A stretch of 43,226 nucleotides of DNA. Source: Pseudomonas triticifolii. GTDB taxonomy: Bacteria; Pseudomonadota; Gammaproteobacteria; Pseudomonadales; Pseudomonadaceae. Under the pieces are notes generated by a model. That model had not been told where the DNA came from, made no database searches, and saw only the letters and a list, made by a program, of their open reading frames with translations. The DNA lies in assembly GCF_014358015.1 (NCBI RefSeq), contig NZ_JACONV010000032.1, forward strand, positions 1 to 43,226. Direction: 5' to 3'. Position numbers and translations under genes: made by a program. This document shows positions 24,808 to 33,717 of the stretch, one piece after another. Numbering within the stretch: position 1 is the stretch's first letter; the number at the start of each line of letters is the position of its first letter.

Positions 24808-25800
24808 ATGCCTGAGCCAAACAGCCTCGCCAGCTGGAACCGCGCCTTGCGCAGGCAACTCGACGCGCTTGGGCTTGATAGCGCCGGGATGTGTCAGGCC
24901 GCAGGCGTCGATCCAGATCTGATCAATGATCCGGCTGCGGCCTTCCCGGCAAACGCCAGCGCCCGGCTTTGGCACATGGCGGTACAGGCCAGTGGCGACC
25001 CGGCACTTGGCCTGCGTGTGGCCCGTTTTGTCAGCCCCACCACGTTTCATGCCTTGGGTTACACGCTGGTGGCCAGCGGCTCGCTACGTGAAGTGTTCGA
25101 GCGCATCGTGCGCTACCACTCGATGGCCGAGGACTCGCTGGAACTGGATTTCCGCCCTGTTGAGGAGCGCTACGCCTTTCGCTTCGACGCCCCTCGCAGT
25201 TGCCAGTCGACGACCCATGAAGTGCTGGATGCCTTCGCAGCCATTTATGTGCGCACGTGCCGCAGCCGGCTGGGCAAGAACTACGCGCCGCTGGCGGTCC
25301 ACCTGCGGCGTCCCGAACCCGCAAACCCTCAACCCTGGCATGACCTGTTCCGCTCGTCGCTGTTTTTTTCGGCACAGGAAAACCTGCTGGAGTTCGCCGG
25401 TGATGACTTCGACAGCCATCTGGATGACGGGCCGGTTCAGTTGACCGAGCACGTGGCGAACGGCGAGCCTTTACCCTCAATGATATGGGAGCAGCGCGTG
25501 CGCTCGGCCATCGAGACCCTGCTGCCCGACGGTGAGCCGTCTGCCGAAAGCATTGCCGATGCACTGCATTTGAGCGCACGAAGTCTGCAGCGCCACCTGG
25601 CTGATGAAGGTTGTCGTTATGACCTGCTGCTCAATCAATGCCGCCAGAATCTGGCCTTGCTGCACATGAACGATCCGCGCAGCTCGCTGAGCGAAGTCGC
25701 CTATCTGCTGGGCTTTGCCGACGCCGACAGCCTGAGCCGCGCCTTCAAACGCTGGACCGGCCTGACGCCGGGGCAGTACCGAAACGAGATGATGCGCTAG
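24808..25800 (+). CDS. AraC-family transcriptional regulator
   Basis: About 330 residues from ATG 24808, chosen because AGGAAAGG lies seven bases upstream; earlier in-frame starts (TTG 24739, ATG 24787) lack one. The N-terminal two thirds match the Arabinose_bd/OruR-type sensor (FVSPTTFHALGYTLVASGSLREVF). The C-terminal 100 residues have two helix-turn-helix units (SIADALHLSARSLQRHLADE, then LSEVAYLLGFADADSLSRAF and the final FKRWTGLTPGQYR). It is divergent from the ExuT-like gene, 581 bases away. Its ligand and targets are unknown; it could act on its neighbours. Confidence 0.87.
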   Translation: MPEPNSLASWNRALRRQLDALGLDSAGMCQAAGVDPDLINDPAAAFPANASARLWHMAVQASGDPALGLRVARFVSPTTFHALGYTLVASGSLREVFERIVRYHSMAEDSLELDFRPVEERYAFRFDAPRSCQSTTHEVLDAFAAIYVRTCRSRLGKNYAPLAVHLRRPEPANPQPWHDLFRSSLFFSAQENLLEFAGDDFDSHLDDGPVQLTEHVANGEPLPSMIWEQRVRSAIETLLPDGEPSAESIADALHLSARSLQRHLADEGCRYDLLLNQCRQNLALLHMNDPRSSLSEVAYLLGFADADSLSRAFKRWTGLTPGQYRNEMMR

Positions 25801-25859
25801 CCTGGCAGGGGTTGCGCCCTGCACGCGTCGACATCATCAACCTGCATCAACAGTCCGGG

Positions 25860-26567
25860 CTATTGGCATACCGCTTTAGCCTTGGAGAAGTTCGCCACCT
25901 TACGCAGTTTGTCCACATCGAAGACTTCCACTTGACCGTCGTCCAGACGCACGATCTTGCGCTCGTGCAGGTCCTTTAGCACCTCAAGCAGTACTGCAGA
26001 TGCAAGGTTGCGGGGCGACTGAAGTTCATCGAGCGTGATCAGACGCCGGGCATGGCTCAGGTGGCCGTAGCCCTCGCACAGCATCAACAACCGCCAGGCA
26101 ACCCAGGGCCTGTCGGGCAACTGGTCCAGCTTTTCGGGGGACAGGATCGGCAGGCCCAGTTTCTGGCTGAGCAACCCCGCGAACGAGCGCCAGTAGGCCG
26201 GTTGCCGATCAAGCAACTCGACCAGCACCGGCTGAGGCACGTGGAGAAAAATGGTCTGGTCCAGCGACACCACATCGAGCCGGCGCGGCAGCCCGTCAAA
26301 CAGCGAAACCTCACCAAACCAGTACGGCAGCCGGACCGGCTCCAGACGAGGCACCAGCCGCTGCTCATGCGCATCGCCCACGCGCACATTCCCTTCGAGC
26401 AACACATAAAGGCCGCAGGGCGAAGCGCCTTTTTCGATCAAAGATTTCCCGGGCGTCTTGCGAACCTGGCGGGCCGCGTCCAGCAGGCTATCCTGCAAAC
26501 CAGCAGGCAATTGAGAAAACCAGTAGTCAGACAGCAGTCTTGACCGCCAAAGCACTCCATTTGTCAT
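25860..26567 (-). CDS. Crp/Fnr-type cyclic-nucleotide-binding-fold regulator
   Basis: About 235 residues from ATG 26567, with AGGGAG six bases upstream. Residues about 17-140 form a cNMP-binding fold (GKSLIEKGASPCGLYVLLEG, then FGEVSLFDGLPRRLDVV). The phosphate-binding cassette lacks the usual R-[ST]-A and has RRLDV, so cAMP binding is doubtful. The C-terminal part (ITLDELQSPRNLASAVLLEV, KIVRLDDGQVEVFDVDKL) looks like a winged helix. There are no iron-sulfur cysteines of the Fnr kind. It is divergent from the Mpo1-like gene. Confidence 0.75.
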   Translation of the reverse strand: MTNGVLWRSRLLSDYWFSQLPAGLQDSLLDAARQVRKTPGKSLIEKGASPCGLYVLLEGNVRVGDAHEQRLVPRLEPVRLPYWFGEVSLFDGLPRRLDVVSLDQTIFLHVPQPVLVELLDRQPAYWRSFAGLLSQKLGLPILSPEKLDQLPDRPWVAWRLLMLCEGYGHLSHARRLITLDELQSPRNLASAVLLEVLKDLHERKIVRLDDGQVEVFDVDKLRKVANFSKAKAVCQ

Positions 26568-26651
26568 GTTTGCTCCCTTTTTTTCCAAGCATTCGCGTCG
26601 CAGAATACGATTCGGCACTTGATCCGATCATCGTCTCAGGCAGGAATAATA

Positions 26652-27176
26652 ATGAAAACCCTTGTCGATCATCTCAGCCAATATGCGTCTTACCACCGAG
26701 ACTCGCGCAATATCGTGACCCACTTCATAGGCATCCCACTGATTGTCCTGGCGGTCGCCGTGCTGTTGTCCCGGCCAGGCTGGGCGGTGGGCGGTCTGTG
26801 GATGTCGCCTGCAGCACTGGTGGCACTGGCATCAACGGTTTTCTATCTGCGACTGGATCGTGTACTCGGCGTGGTGATGGCTGCGCTTTTGCTGCTGTGC
26901 ATCTGGGCGGGGGCGAATCTGGCGCAACAGACGACCATGGTCTGGCTGAGTGCAGGCGTGGGCCTGTTTGTGATCGGCTGGATCATCCAGTTCATCGGCC
27001 ATTATTACGAAGGCCGTAAACCGGCGTTCATCGACGACGTGACCGGCCTGATCATCGGCCCGCTGTTCGTGGTGGCAGAACTGGCTTTTCTGATGGGCCT
27101 CCTCAAACCCTTGCAGCACGCCATCGAACAACGCTCAGGACCGGTAGGGCGCAACGTACGCAAGGCTGCGGTTTAA
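26652..27176 (+). CDS. Mpo1-like (DUF962) membrane protein
   Basis: About 174 residues from ATG 26652 (AGGA seven bases upstream). The start YASYHRDSRNIVTHFIGIP and the later IGWIIQFIGHYYEGRKPAFIDD are the conserved histidine-bearing blocks of DUF962. Four to five hydrophobic helices are present. Yeast Mpo1 of this family is an Fe(II)-dependent dioxygenase acting on 2-hydroxy fatty acids; whether the bacterial protein does this is not known. Confidence 0.85.
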   Translation: MKTLVDHLSQYASYHRDSRNIVTHFIGIPLIVLAVAVLLSRPGWAVGGLWMSPAALVALASTVFYLRLDRVLGVVMAALLLLCIWAGANLAQQTTMVWLSAGVGLFVIGWIIQFIGHYYEGRKPAFIDDVTGLIIGPLFVVAELAFLMGLLKPLQHAIEQRSGPVGRNVRKAAV

Positions 27177-27191
27177 ATCACAGCCAATGCA

Positions 27192-27281
27192 CTGTGGGAG
27201 GCGGCTTGCCGGCGATGGCGTCCGTTCAGTTACTGATACGTCGCGCCGGAAAATGCATCGCCGGCAAGCCGCCTCCCGCAG
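27192..27281. repeat. REP-type inverted repeat (GGCGGCTTGCCGGCGAT subfamily)
   Basis: CTGTGGGAGGCGGCTTGCCG is mirrored by CGGCAAGCCGCCTCCCGCAG. Same subfamily as 3446-3535, with a similar spacer. It lies between the converging Mpo1-like and cysA genes. Confidence 0.88.
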
Positions 27282-27321
27282 GTTATTCACTCAAGCAGAG
27301 AGCACGATGAGCTTGAATGCC

Positions 27322-28302
27322 TCACAACTTCTGCCAGACCTTGGGCTTGAAGAACAGCGTTTCGCCCCTCGCCAGACCCACCAGACTGTCGTGATCCTTC
27401 ACCACCTCGGCCTCGATCAGTTCGCCCTGCCCTTCGACCTTGAGCGTGACGCGCGTGGTCGCGCCCAGCGGGCGGATATCGCGGACTTCAGCGGCGTGGT
27501 GGTCTTCCAGTTCCTGACGTGACAGAGACACTTCATGCGGGCGGAACAACACGTGGCCCTCGTCGCCCAGGCTCAGGCGGTTGGAGTCGCCCAGGAAGTG
27601 GTAGACGAAGTCGTTGGACGGGTTCTCGTAGACTTCACCCGGCGAGCCGATCTGCTCGATCACCCCTTTGTTCATCACCACGATGCGGTCCGCCACTTCC
27701 ATGGCCTCTTCCTGATCGTGGGTCACGAATACCGAGGTCAGGTTGATGTCTTCGTGCAGGCGCGCCAGCCAGCGACGCAGCTCCTTGCGGACTTTGGCGT
27801 CCAGCGCACCGAACGGCTCGTCCAGCAGCAACACCTTGGGCTCGACCGCCAGCGCGCGCGCCAGGGCAATGCGCTGGCGCTGACCACCGGAAAGCTGCTC
27901 GGGATAACGGTCGGCCAGCCAGTCCAGTTGCACCATGTTCAACAGTTCGTGGACTTTCTCGGCGATTCGCGTCTCGTTGGGACGCTCGCGCTTGGGCTTC
28001 ATGCGCAGGCCGAACGCGACGTTGTCGAACACTGTCATGTGGCGGAACAATGCGTAGTGCTGGAACACGAACCCGACATTGCGATCGCGCACATCATGCC
28101 CGGAGACGTCTTCGCCGTGGAACACGATGCTGCCCAGGTCCGGTGTTTCCAGACCCGCGATAATGCGCAGCAATGTCGTCTTGCCGCAGCCTGACGGGCC
28201 GAGCAAGGCGACCAGTTCGCCACTCTGGATGTCCAGATTGATGCTGTCCAAGGCCCGAAAGGCGTTGAAGTTCTTGCTGACGTTACGGACTTCGATCGAC
28301 AT
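27322..28302 (-). CDS. cysA: Sulfate/thiosulfate ABC transporter ATP-binding protein CysA
   Basis: The 326-residue product has Walker A GPSGCGKT, Q-loop FQHYALF, signature LSGGQRQR, Walker B VLLLDEPFGALD and switch histidine in FVTHDQEEA. The C-terminal 90 residues form the TOBE-type regulatory part (LFRPHEVSLSR, LGATTRVTLKV). It starts two bases after the cysW stop and ends the oscA-sbp-cysT-cysW-cysA operon. It drives sulfate and thiosulfate uptake. Confidence 0.95.
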   Translation of the reverse strand: MSIEVRNVSKNFNAFRALDSINLDIQSGELVALLGPSGCGKTTLLRIIAGLETPDLGSIVFHGEDVSGHDVRDRNVGFVFQHYALFRHMTVFDNVAFGLRMKPKRERPNETRIAEKVHELLNMVQLDWLADRYPEQLSGGQRQRIALARALAVEPKVLLLDEPFGALDAKVRKELRRWLARLHEDINLTSVFVTHDQEEAMEVADRIVVMNKGVIEQIGSPGEVYENPSNDFVYHFLGDSNRLSLGDEGHVLFRPHEVSLSRQELEDHHAAEVRDIRPLGATTRVTLKVEGQGELIEAEVVKDHDSLVGLARGETLFFKPKVWQKL

Positions 28303-28304
28303 GA

Positions 28305-29177
28305 TTATTCCTCCGCCGCGCTTTGGCGCAGACGGTTAATACGGGATTCGCTCCACTGCTTGAGCAGCAGGATGAACAGCGCCAGGACCAGCAACAGACT
28401 CGCCACCGCGAAGGCTGCGACGTGGTTGTATTCGTTGTAGAGGATCTCGACGTGCAGCGGCAGGGTGTTGGTGACGCCGCGAATGTGGCCGGACACCACC
28501 GACACTGCGCCGAACTCACCCATCGCCCGCGCCGTACACAGCACCACGCCGTAGATCAGGCCCCACTTGATGTTGGGCACCGTGACGTGCCAGAACATCT
28601 GCCAGCCATTGGCACCCAGCAGGCGCGCCGCCTCTTCTTCCTGCGTGCCCTGCTCCTGCATCAGCGGGATCAGTTCACGCGCCACGAACGGCACAGTCAC
28701 GAAGATGGTCGCCAGCACGATGCCCGGCAGAGCAAAGACGATCTGGATGTCATGATCCTGCAACCATGGCCCGAACAGGCCCTGTGCGCCGAACATCAGC
28801 ACGTAGACCAGACCCGCAATGACCGGCGACACCGAGAACGGCAGGTCGATCAGCGTGACCAGAATGCTCTTGCCGCGGAACGAGTACTTGCTCACGCACC
28901 ACGCGGCGCTGACGCCGAACACCAGGTTGAGCGGCACCGAGATCAAGACGGCGATGACGGTCAGCTTCAGCGCCGACAATGCATCCGGCTCAAGCACTGC
29001 CGCAAAGAACGCCCCCAGACCGTTTTTCAGGCCTTGCGAGACCACGATGAACAGCGGCAGGCCCAGAAAAGCAGCGAAGATCAGCCAGCCAAGACCGATC
29101 AGGATACGACGTGCTACAGCGCTGCCACGACGTGCGTCGTTGGCGGAGGCCGCAGCGGATACTGATGAATAAGACAT
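28305..29177 (-). CDS. cysW: Sulfate ABC transporter permease CysW
   Basis: A 290-residue inner-membrane permease with six hydrophobic segments after a polar 22-residue N-terminus. The coupling loop EEAARLLGANGWQMFWHVTV is of the EAA type. KYSFRGKSILVTLIDLPFSV and ARAMGEFGAVSVVSGHIRG are CysW-type blocks. It pairs with CysT to form the channel. Confidence 0.94.
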   Translation of the reverse strand: MSYSSVSAAASANDARRGSAVARRILIGLGWLIFAAFLGLPLFIVVSQGLKNGLGAFFAAVLEPDALSALKLTVIAVLISVPLNLVFGVSAAWCVSKYSFRGKSILVTLIDLPFSVSPVIAGLVYVLMFGAQGLFGPWLQDHDIQIVFALPGIVLATIFVTVPFVARELIPLMQEQGTQEEEAARLLGANGWQMFWHVTVPNIKWGLIYGVVLCTARAMGEFGAVSVVSGHIRGVTNTLPLHVEILYNEYNHVAAFAVASLLLVLALFILLLKQWSESRINRLRQSAAEE

Positions 29178-29187
29178 GCTCGCCTCC

Positions 29188-30009
29188 TCAGGATGGGGTT
29201 TCGATGCGCCGCTGCAGCAGGTTGATCAGCAGCAACAGAATGAAGGAAACCACCAGCATCAGAACGCCAATGGAGGTCGCGCCGGTGTAGTCGTACTGGT
29301 CAAGCTTGACCATGATCAACAGCGGCATGATTTCGGTTTTCATCGGCATGTTGCCGGCGATGAAGATGACCGAGCCGTACTCGCCCACGCCACGGGCGAA
29401 TGCCAGTGCAAAACCGGTCAGCCACGCAGGCAGCAGCGCAGGCACCAGGATATGGCGAAACACCTGAAACGGACGCGCACCCAGGCAGGCGGCGGCTTCC
29501 TCGACTTCACGGGGGATATCGGCCAGCACCGGCTGAACCGTGCGCACCACGAAGGGCAACGTGACGAAGGTCAGCGCCAGGGTAATACCCAGCGGTGTGT
29601 AGGCGATCTTGAAGCCCAGGTCGGTGGCGAACTGCCCGACCCAGCCGTTAGGCGCGTACAGCGCTGTCAGGGCGATACCGGCCACGGCGGTCGGCAGGGC
29701 GAATGGCAGGTCGATCATCGCATCGATGATCTTGCGGCCCGGGAAGGTGTAGCGCACCAGTACCCATGCCAGCAGCGTACCGATCACGCCATTGATGACA
29801 GCGGCGTAAAACGCCGTGCTGAAACTCAGTTTCAGCGCCGCCAGCACGCGGGGCGCGGTGATGATGGTCCAGAACTGATCCCAGGTGAGCTGTGACGCAT
29901 GCACGAACATGGCGGCCAGCGGTATAAGCACAATCAGACTGAGGTACACCAAGGTGTAGCCCAGCGTCAGCCCGAAGCCGGGTATGACGGGGGAGATACG
30001 ACGCGACAT
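29188..30009 (-). CDS. cysT: Sulfate ABC transporter permease CysT (CysU)
   Basis: About 273 residues from ATG 30009 (AGGGAC upstream). Six hydrophobic segments; conserved blocks DLPFALPTAVAGIALTAL and EEAAACLGARPFQVFRHILV, the latter the ATPase-contact loop. It ends ten bases before cysW. It is separated from sbp by 97 bases that contain a strong hairpin, which may lower its expression relative to the binding protein. Confidence 0.94.
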   Translation of the reverse strand: MSRRISPVIPGFGLTLGYTLVYLSLIVLIPLAAMFVHASQLTWDQFWTIITAPRVLAALKLSFSTAFYAAVINGVIGTLLAWVLVRYTFPGRKIIDAMIDLPFALPTAVAGIALTALYAPNGWVGQFATDLGFKIAYTPLGITLALTFVTLPFVVRTVQPVLADIPREVEEAAACLGARPFQVFRHILVPALLPAWLTGFALAFARGVGEYGSVIFIAGNMPMKTEIMPLLIMVKLDQYDYTGATSIGVLMLVVSFILLLLINLLQRRIETPS

Positions 30010-30071
30010 AAAAGTCCCTGGTTTCACTTGCACTAAGCCCGGACGTCAATCCGGGCTGTTTAAGCAACGTG

Positions 30072-30097
30072 CGATACCGCCTGCACAGGCGGTATCG
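30072..30097 (-). promoter_or_regulatory. Intercistronic hairpin between sbp and cysT
   Basis: CGATACCGCCTG and CAGGCGGTATCG form a perfect 12-bp stem with a two-base centre. It lies ten bases after the sbp stop and lacks a T-run. Such stems often protect the abundant binding-protein mRNA from 3' decay or cause partial termination. Confidence 0.65.
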
Positions 30098-30106
30098 TCA
30101 CTCGGT

Positions 30107-31117
30107 TTACTGCGCTTGGTAAATCTGGTCGAACACGCCGCCGTCATTGAAAAACTTCGGCTGCGCAGTTTTCCAGCCGCCAAAGTCTTTGTCGATAGTG
30201 ACCAGATCCAGTTTCGGGAATTGCTTCTCGTATTTGGCGGCGATCTCTTTATCGCGTGGACGATAGAAGTTTTTCGCGGCGATTTCCTGACCTTCCTTGC
30301 TGTACAGGTGCTTCAAGTACTCGGTCGCGATGGCGGTGTTGCCCTTCTTTTCCGCGTTCTTGTCGACGACGGCGACAGGCGGCTCGGCCAGGATCGACAG
30401 CGAAGGCACGACGATGTCGAACTTGTCCGCGCCGCCATCTTCTTTCAGCGCCAGAAAAGCTTCGTTCTCCCAGGCCAGCAACACGTCACCCTGACCGTTG
30501 TTGACGAAGGTAATGGTCGAACCGCGTGCACCGGTATCCAGAACCGGTACGTGCTTGAACAGGGTCTGCACGTATTCCTTGGCCTTGGCTTCGTCGCCAC
30601 CGCCCGCCTTCAGGCCATAGGCCCAGGCAGCCAGGAAGTTCCAGCGCGCGCCGCCCGAGGTTTTCGGGTTGGGCGTGATCACCGACACGTCTTTCTTGAT
30701 CAGGTCACCCCAGTCCTTGATGCCTTTGGGATTGCCCTTGCGCACCAGAAAGACGATGGTGGAGGTGTAAGGCGTGCTGGCATCCGGCAAACGGGTCTGC
30801 CAGTTTTCGGGCAGGGTTTTGCCCAGTTTGGCGATTTCATCGATGTCACCCGCCAGTGCCAGGGTCACGACGTCGGCGCGCAGGCCGTCGATCACGCCAC
30901 GGGCCTGCTTGCCCGAGCCGCCGTGCGATTGCTGGATTTTCACGCTGTCATCGGGGTGAGCCTGTTTCCAGTGCTTGACGAATTCTGCGTTGTATTCCTG
31001 ATAGAGCTCACGCGTCGGGTCATACGACACGTTGAGCAGCTCGTAGTCCTTGGCGACTGCGGAACCTGCAAATACGGCGCTGGCGAGCGCGGCCAGCGCA
31101 AAACGGCGAATGGACAT
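30107..31117 (-). CDS. sbp: Sulfate-binding periplasmic protein Sbp
   Basis: About 336 residues from ATG 31117 (AGGAG eight bases upstream); the frame before it lies in the leader. The signal peptide is cut near SAVAKD. LLNVSYDPTRELYQEYN, QSHGGSGKQARGVIDGL and NPKTSGGARWNFLAAWAYG are the sulfate-binding protein motifs. It supplies sulfate to CysTWA. Sulfate starvation control through CysB is known for this family. Confidence 0.95.
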   Translation of the reverse strand: MSIRRFALAALASAVFAGSAVAKDYELLNVSYDPTRELYQEYNAEFVKHWKQAHPDDSVKIQQSHGGSGKQARGVIDGLRADVVTLALAGDIDEIAKLGKTLPENWQTRLPDASTPYTSTIVFLVRKGNPKGIKDWGDLIKKDVSVITPNPKTSGGARWNFLAAWAYGLKAGGGDEAKAKEYVQTLFKHVPVLDTGARGSTITFVNNGQGDVLLAWENEAFLALKEDGGADKFDIVVPSLSILAEPPVAVVDKNAEKKGNTAIATEYLKHLYSKEGQEIAAKNFYRPRDKEIAAKYEKQFPKLDLVTIDKDFGGWKTAQPKFFNDGGVFDQIYQAQ

Positions 31118-31245
31118 AGGTGAAGCTCCTGGAAATGCTGTGTGTCGGCTTTTTTTGATTTCTTCGTCGCACGCCAGGGCGTTAGTCACATTGGCGCACT
31201 GCTTGTCAGGGTGCATCGCATCGCGTTAATTCGTCCGGCGCTCTA

Positions 31246-31428
31246 TCAGCTCGGCTTGTTAGCGGGGTTTTGCAAACGAAACTTTTCCTTGCGCTCGATC
31301 TGCACCACTTGTGCGTTATGCACGGTGATTTCGACGGCGCCAAAACGCAGGTCACGCAACGCACTCTGAATTTCACGCAAAATTGCCGCTTCGTCCTGAC
31401 CGTCAACACTACGTAGAGATGCGCTCAT
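31246..31428 (-). CDS. oscA: Sulfur starvation response protein OscA (DUF2292)
   Basis: A 60-residue protein (MSASLRSVDGQDEAAILREI...). The block ALRDLRFGAVEITVHNAQVV and IERKEKFRL is the DUF2292 pattern. In Pseudomonas, oscA lies upstream of sbp-cysTWA and is needed for growth on organosulfur sources and for chromate tolerance. The start at ATG 31428 has AGGA eight bases upstream; a longer frame upstream is not supported. It is the first gene of the sulfate operon and follows a strong palindromic site. Confidence 0.92.
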   Translation of the reverse strand: MSASLRSVDGQDEAAILREIQSALRDLRFGAVEITVHNAQVVQIERKEKFRLQNPANKPS

Positions 31429-31512
31429 TATCGTATTCCTTGAATATGGGAGCCTGCCGTCGCGACCGGGCGTTGGCGTATGGCGATGAGGCAATAGTAG
31501 TGAGGCGCGGAT

Positions 31513-31537
31513 ATTCTTAAAAAGACTATTTAAGAAT
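31513..31537. promoter_or_regulatory. Inverted repeat ATTCTTAAA-N7-TTTAAGAAT upstream of oscA
   Basis: Perfect nine-base arms with a seven-base spacer lie 85 bases before the oscA start, within an AT-rich stretch that also has GATATAACC. This is the best-formed sulfur-gene operator candidate in the window; CysB is the likely binder by function, though its consensus is loose. Confidence 0.5.
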
Positions 31538-31629
31538 GCAGATATAACCAAAAGAAATTAACGACTGCCAGGCATCTGCGCAGCGCGTTGCACGCCCCGC
31601 AAACCTGTGTTTCTGGCGCCGTCAGGCGG

Positions 31630-33561
31630 TCAAAGGGTGGCGGCAACGAAGGCCGGAGCGTGCGTCCAGTCAATCGATTCAGGCGGCATGGGCCGCGCAA
31701 ACCAGTAGCCCTGACCCAGCTCGCAGCCATTGTCCAGGAGGAAGGCGGCCTGATCTGCCTGCTCGATGCCTTCGGCCAGAACGCGCATGTTCATGCTGCC
31801 GGCAAGCGCGATAACCGCCTGGACAATCGCGATATCGTCCTCATCACCCGGCAACCCGGCCACGAAACCCTGATCGATTTTCAGTTTCTGGACCGGCATC
31901 CGCTTGAGCCTGAGTAACGAGGAATAACCGGTGCCGAAGTCATCAATGGCCAGCCTCAGGCCCAGCTCGCGCAGACGATGCAGTTGCTCAATCGCCTGCT
32001 CAGGGTCATCCATGACCGCGCTTTCGGTCACTTCCAGCTCAAGAAAAGCAGGGTTCAGGCCCGTGTCACGCAGGACCCGCGCTACCTTGTGGTCCAGATT
32101 GCCCTGACTGAACAGCCGACTGGAAACATTCACCGCAACGAAGTTGACCGCAGCGCCGGATGCCAGCCAATGCTGCATCTGTCGACACGCGGCGTCCAGC
32201 ACCCAGGCATCGATATCGGCGATCAGCCCGCTCTGCTCGGCGATGGGAATGAACTCGGCAGGCGAAACCATTCCGCGCGAAGGATGCTGCCAGCGCACCA
32301 GCGCCTCGACACCCACGATCCGGCGAGTCGCAAGGTCGTGAACCGGCTGATAAAACACGCGCAATTCCTGCTGCTCGATGGCGCGACGCAACTCGCTGGC
32401 CAACTGCACACGCTGGCGGGCGTGAGCCGTCAGTTCCTCGGTATACAGCGCATAGCCGTCGCGCCCGTTGCTCTTGGCCTTGAACAATGCAGAGTCGGCA
32501 TTGCGCAGCAATTGCCCGTCGGTGAGCGCGTCACCGGGAAACAGGCTGATGCCCAGACTGGCACTGATGAACAGTGGCTGGCCGTCAATGACGAACGGAG
32601 CCTTCATCAATTCAATCACCTGCTGCGCCAGTGCCGCAGCCTGCACCATCTGCTGGCAGTGCCTGGCCAGCAAGGCGAACTCGTCGCCACCCAGCCTCGC
32701 CAGGGTCATGTCACTCTCGACTAGCCCATTGAGGCGCTCGGCCACGGCACGGAGCACTTCATCGCCAGCGCGGTGACCCAGGCTGTCGTTGATGATCTTG
32801 AAATGATCGAGGTCGATCAGCAGCAACGCGCAGCCGCGCTTGCTGGAGCGCGCGGACACCAGCGCCTGGCTGATGCGGTCGGTGAGCAACAAACGATTGG
32901 GCAGACCGGTCAGGGCGTCGTAATGGGCCAGTTGCGCCAGTTCACGCTCGGTGCGCTTGATCGCCGTCATGTCGGAAAAGACGGCGACAAAATGCCGGGG
33001 CTGGCCGTCGTCGCCCTTGATACTGCGGATGGTCTGCCACTGCGGATAGACCTCGCCGCTTTTGCGCCGATTCCAGATTTCGCCGCTCCACTGCCCGGCA
33101 CTGAGAATCGAGCGGTACATCTGCCGGTAGAACTCAGGTCCGTGTCGGCCGGACTTGAACGTGCTGGGGTTGAAACCCAGCACCTCCTCCGGCTGATAGC
33201 CGGTGATGTCCACAAAAGCGCGGTTGACGTGAATGATCCGGCCCTCGGCATCACTGACCAACACCCCTTCAAGGGTGCTGTCGAACACCGCTGCCGCCAG
33301 TCGCAGCCGGTCAAGGTCTTCCTGCCGACGCTCGGCCCGCGCCTTGCCACCAATGGCCTTCATCAAACGGTCACGCGCAACGAAGAGCATGACCGCGCTC
33401 AGCAATACCCATCCATAACCGCCTGTCCGCTGCGCAATGGCCAATTGGACCGGATCTTCGATAAGAAGGGGCAGCAGACCATCGCAGGCCACTAGCCATA
33501 CAACGGACAGCAGCCCGTACAGAATGGCGGTTCGCAGCGCGCCGGACGTTGATTGCGTCAT
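31630..33561 (-). CDS. Membrane PAS-GGDEF-EAL protein (c-di-GMP turnover), PA0285/PipA-like by position
   Basis: A 643-residue protein. Two membrane helices (about 10-32 and 48-62) are followed by a PAS domain (about 86-205), a GGDEF domain with GGDEF intact (291-295) and an EAL domain with EAL at 419-421 and DDFGTGYSS. The inhibitory RxxD site before GGDEF is not present (VESD, spaced by six). Both active-site motifs look sound, so it could make or degrade c-di-GMP. In P. aeruginosa the gene in this position, between oscA and desA, is PA0285 (PipA, a phosphodiesterase). It is divergent from desA with 156 bases between. Confidence 0.9.
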   Translation of the reverse strand: MTQSTSGALRTAILYGLLSVVWLVACDGLLPLLIEDPVQLAIAQRTGGYGWVLLSAVMLFVARDRLMKAIGGKARAERRQEDLDRLRLAAAVFDSTLEGVLVSDAEGRIIHVNRAFVDITGYQPEEVLGFNPSTFKSGRHGPEFYRQMYRSILSAGQWSGEIWNRRKSGEVYPQWQTIRSIKGDDGQPRHFVAVFSDMTAIKRTERELAQLAHYDALTGLPNRLLLTDRISQALVSARSSKRGCALLLIDLDHFKIINDSLGHRAGDEVLRAVAERLNGLVESDMTLARLGGDEFALLARHCQQMVQAAALAQQVIELMKAPFVIDGQPLFISASLGISLFPGDALTDGQLLRNADSALFKAKSNGRDGYALYTEELTAHARQRVQLASELRRAIEQQELRVFYQPVHDLATRRIVGVEALVRWQHPSRGMVSPAEFIPIAEQSGLIADIDAWVLDAACRQMQHWLASGAAVNFVAVNVSSRLFSQGNLDHKVARVLRDTGLNPAFLELEVTESAVMDDPEQAIEQLHRLRELGLRLAIDDFGTGYSSLLRLKRMPVQKLKIDQGFVAGLPGDEDDIAIVQAVIALAGSMNMRVLAEGIEQADQAAFLLDNGCELGQGYWFARPMPPESIDWTHAPAFVAATL

Positions 33562-33717
33562 AAGAAAACATACAGCCTTACGAAAACAAGGGATTATAGA
33601 ACAAGAAACATCCTGCGACTCTTATCTAAAAGCGTGACTGGTTTTCTGTGGGATGTCAGTGATAATGCGTTTGTTACTTTTTTCTTCACGCGTATCTTTT
33701 CGAGGGCCAAACAGCCT

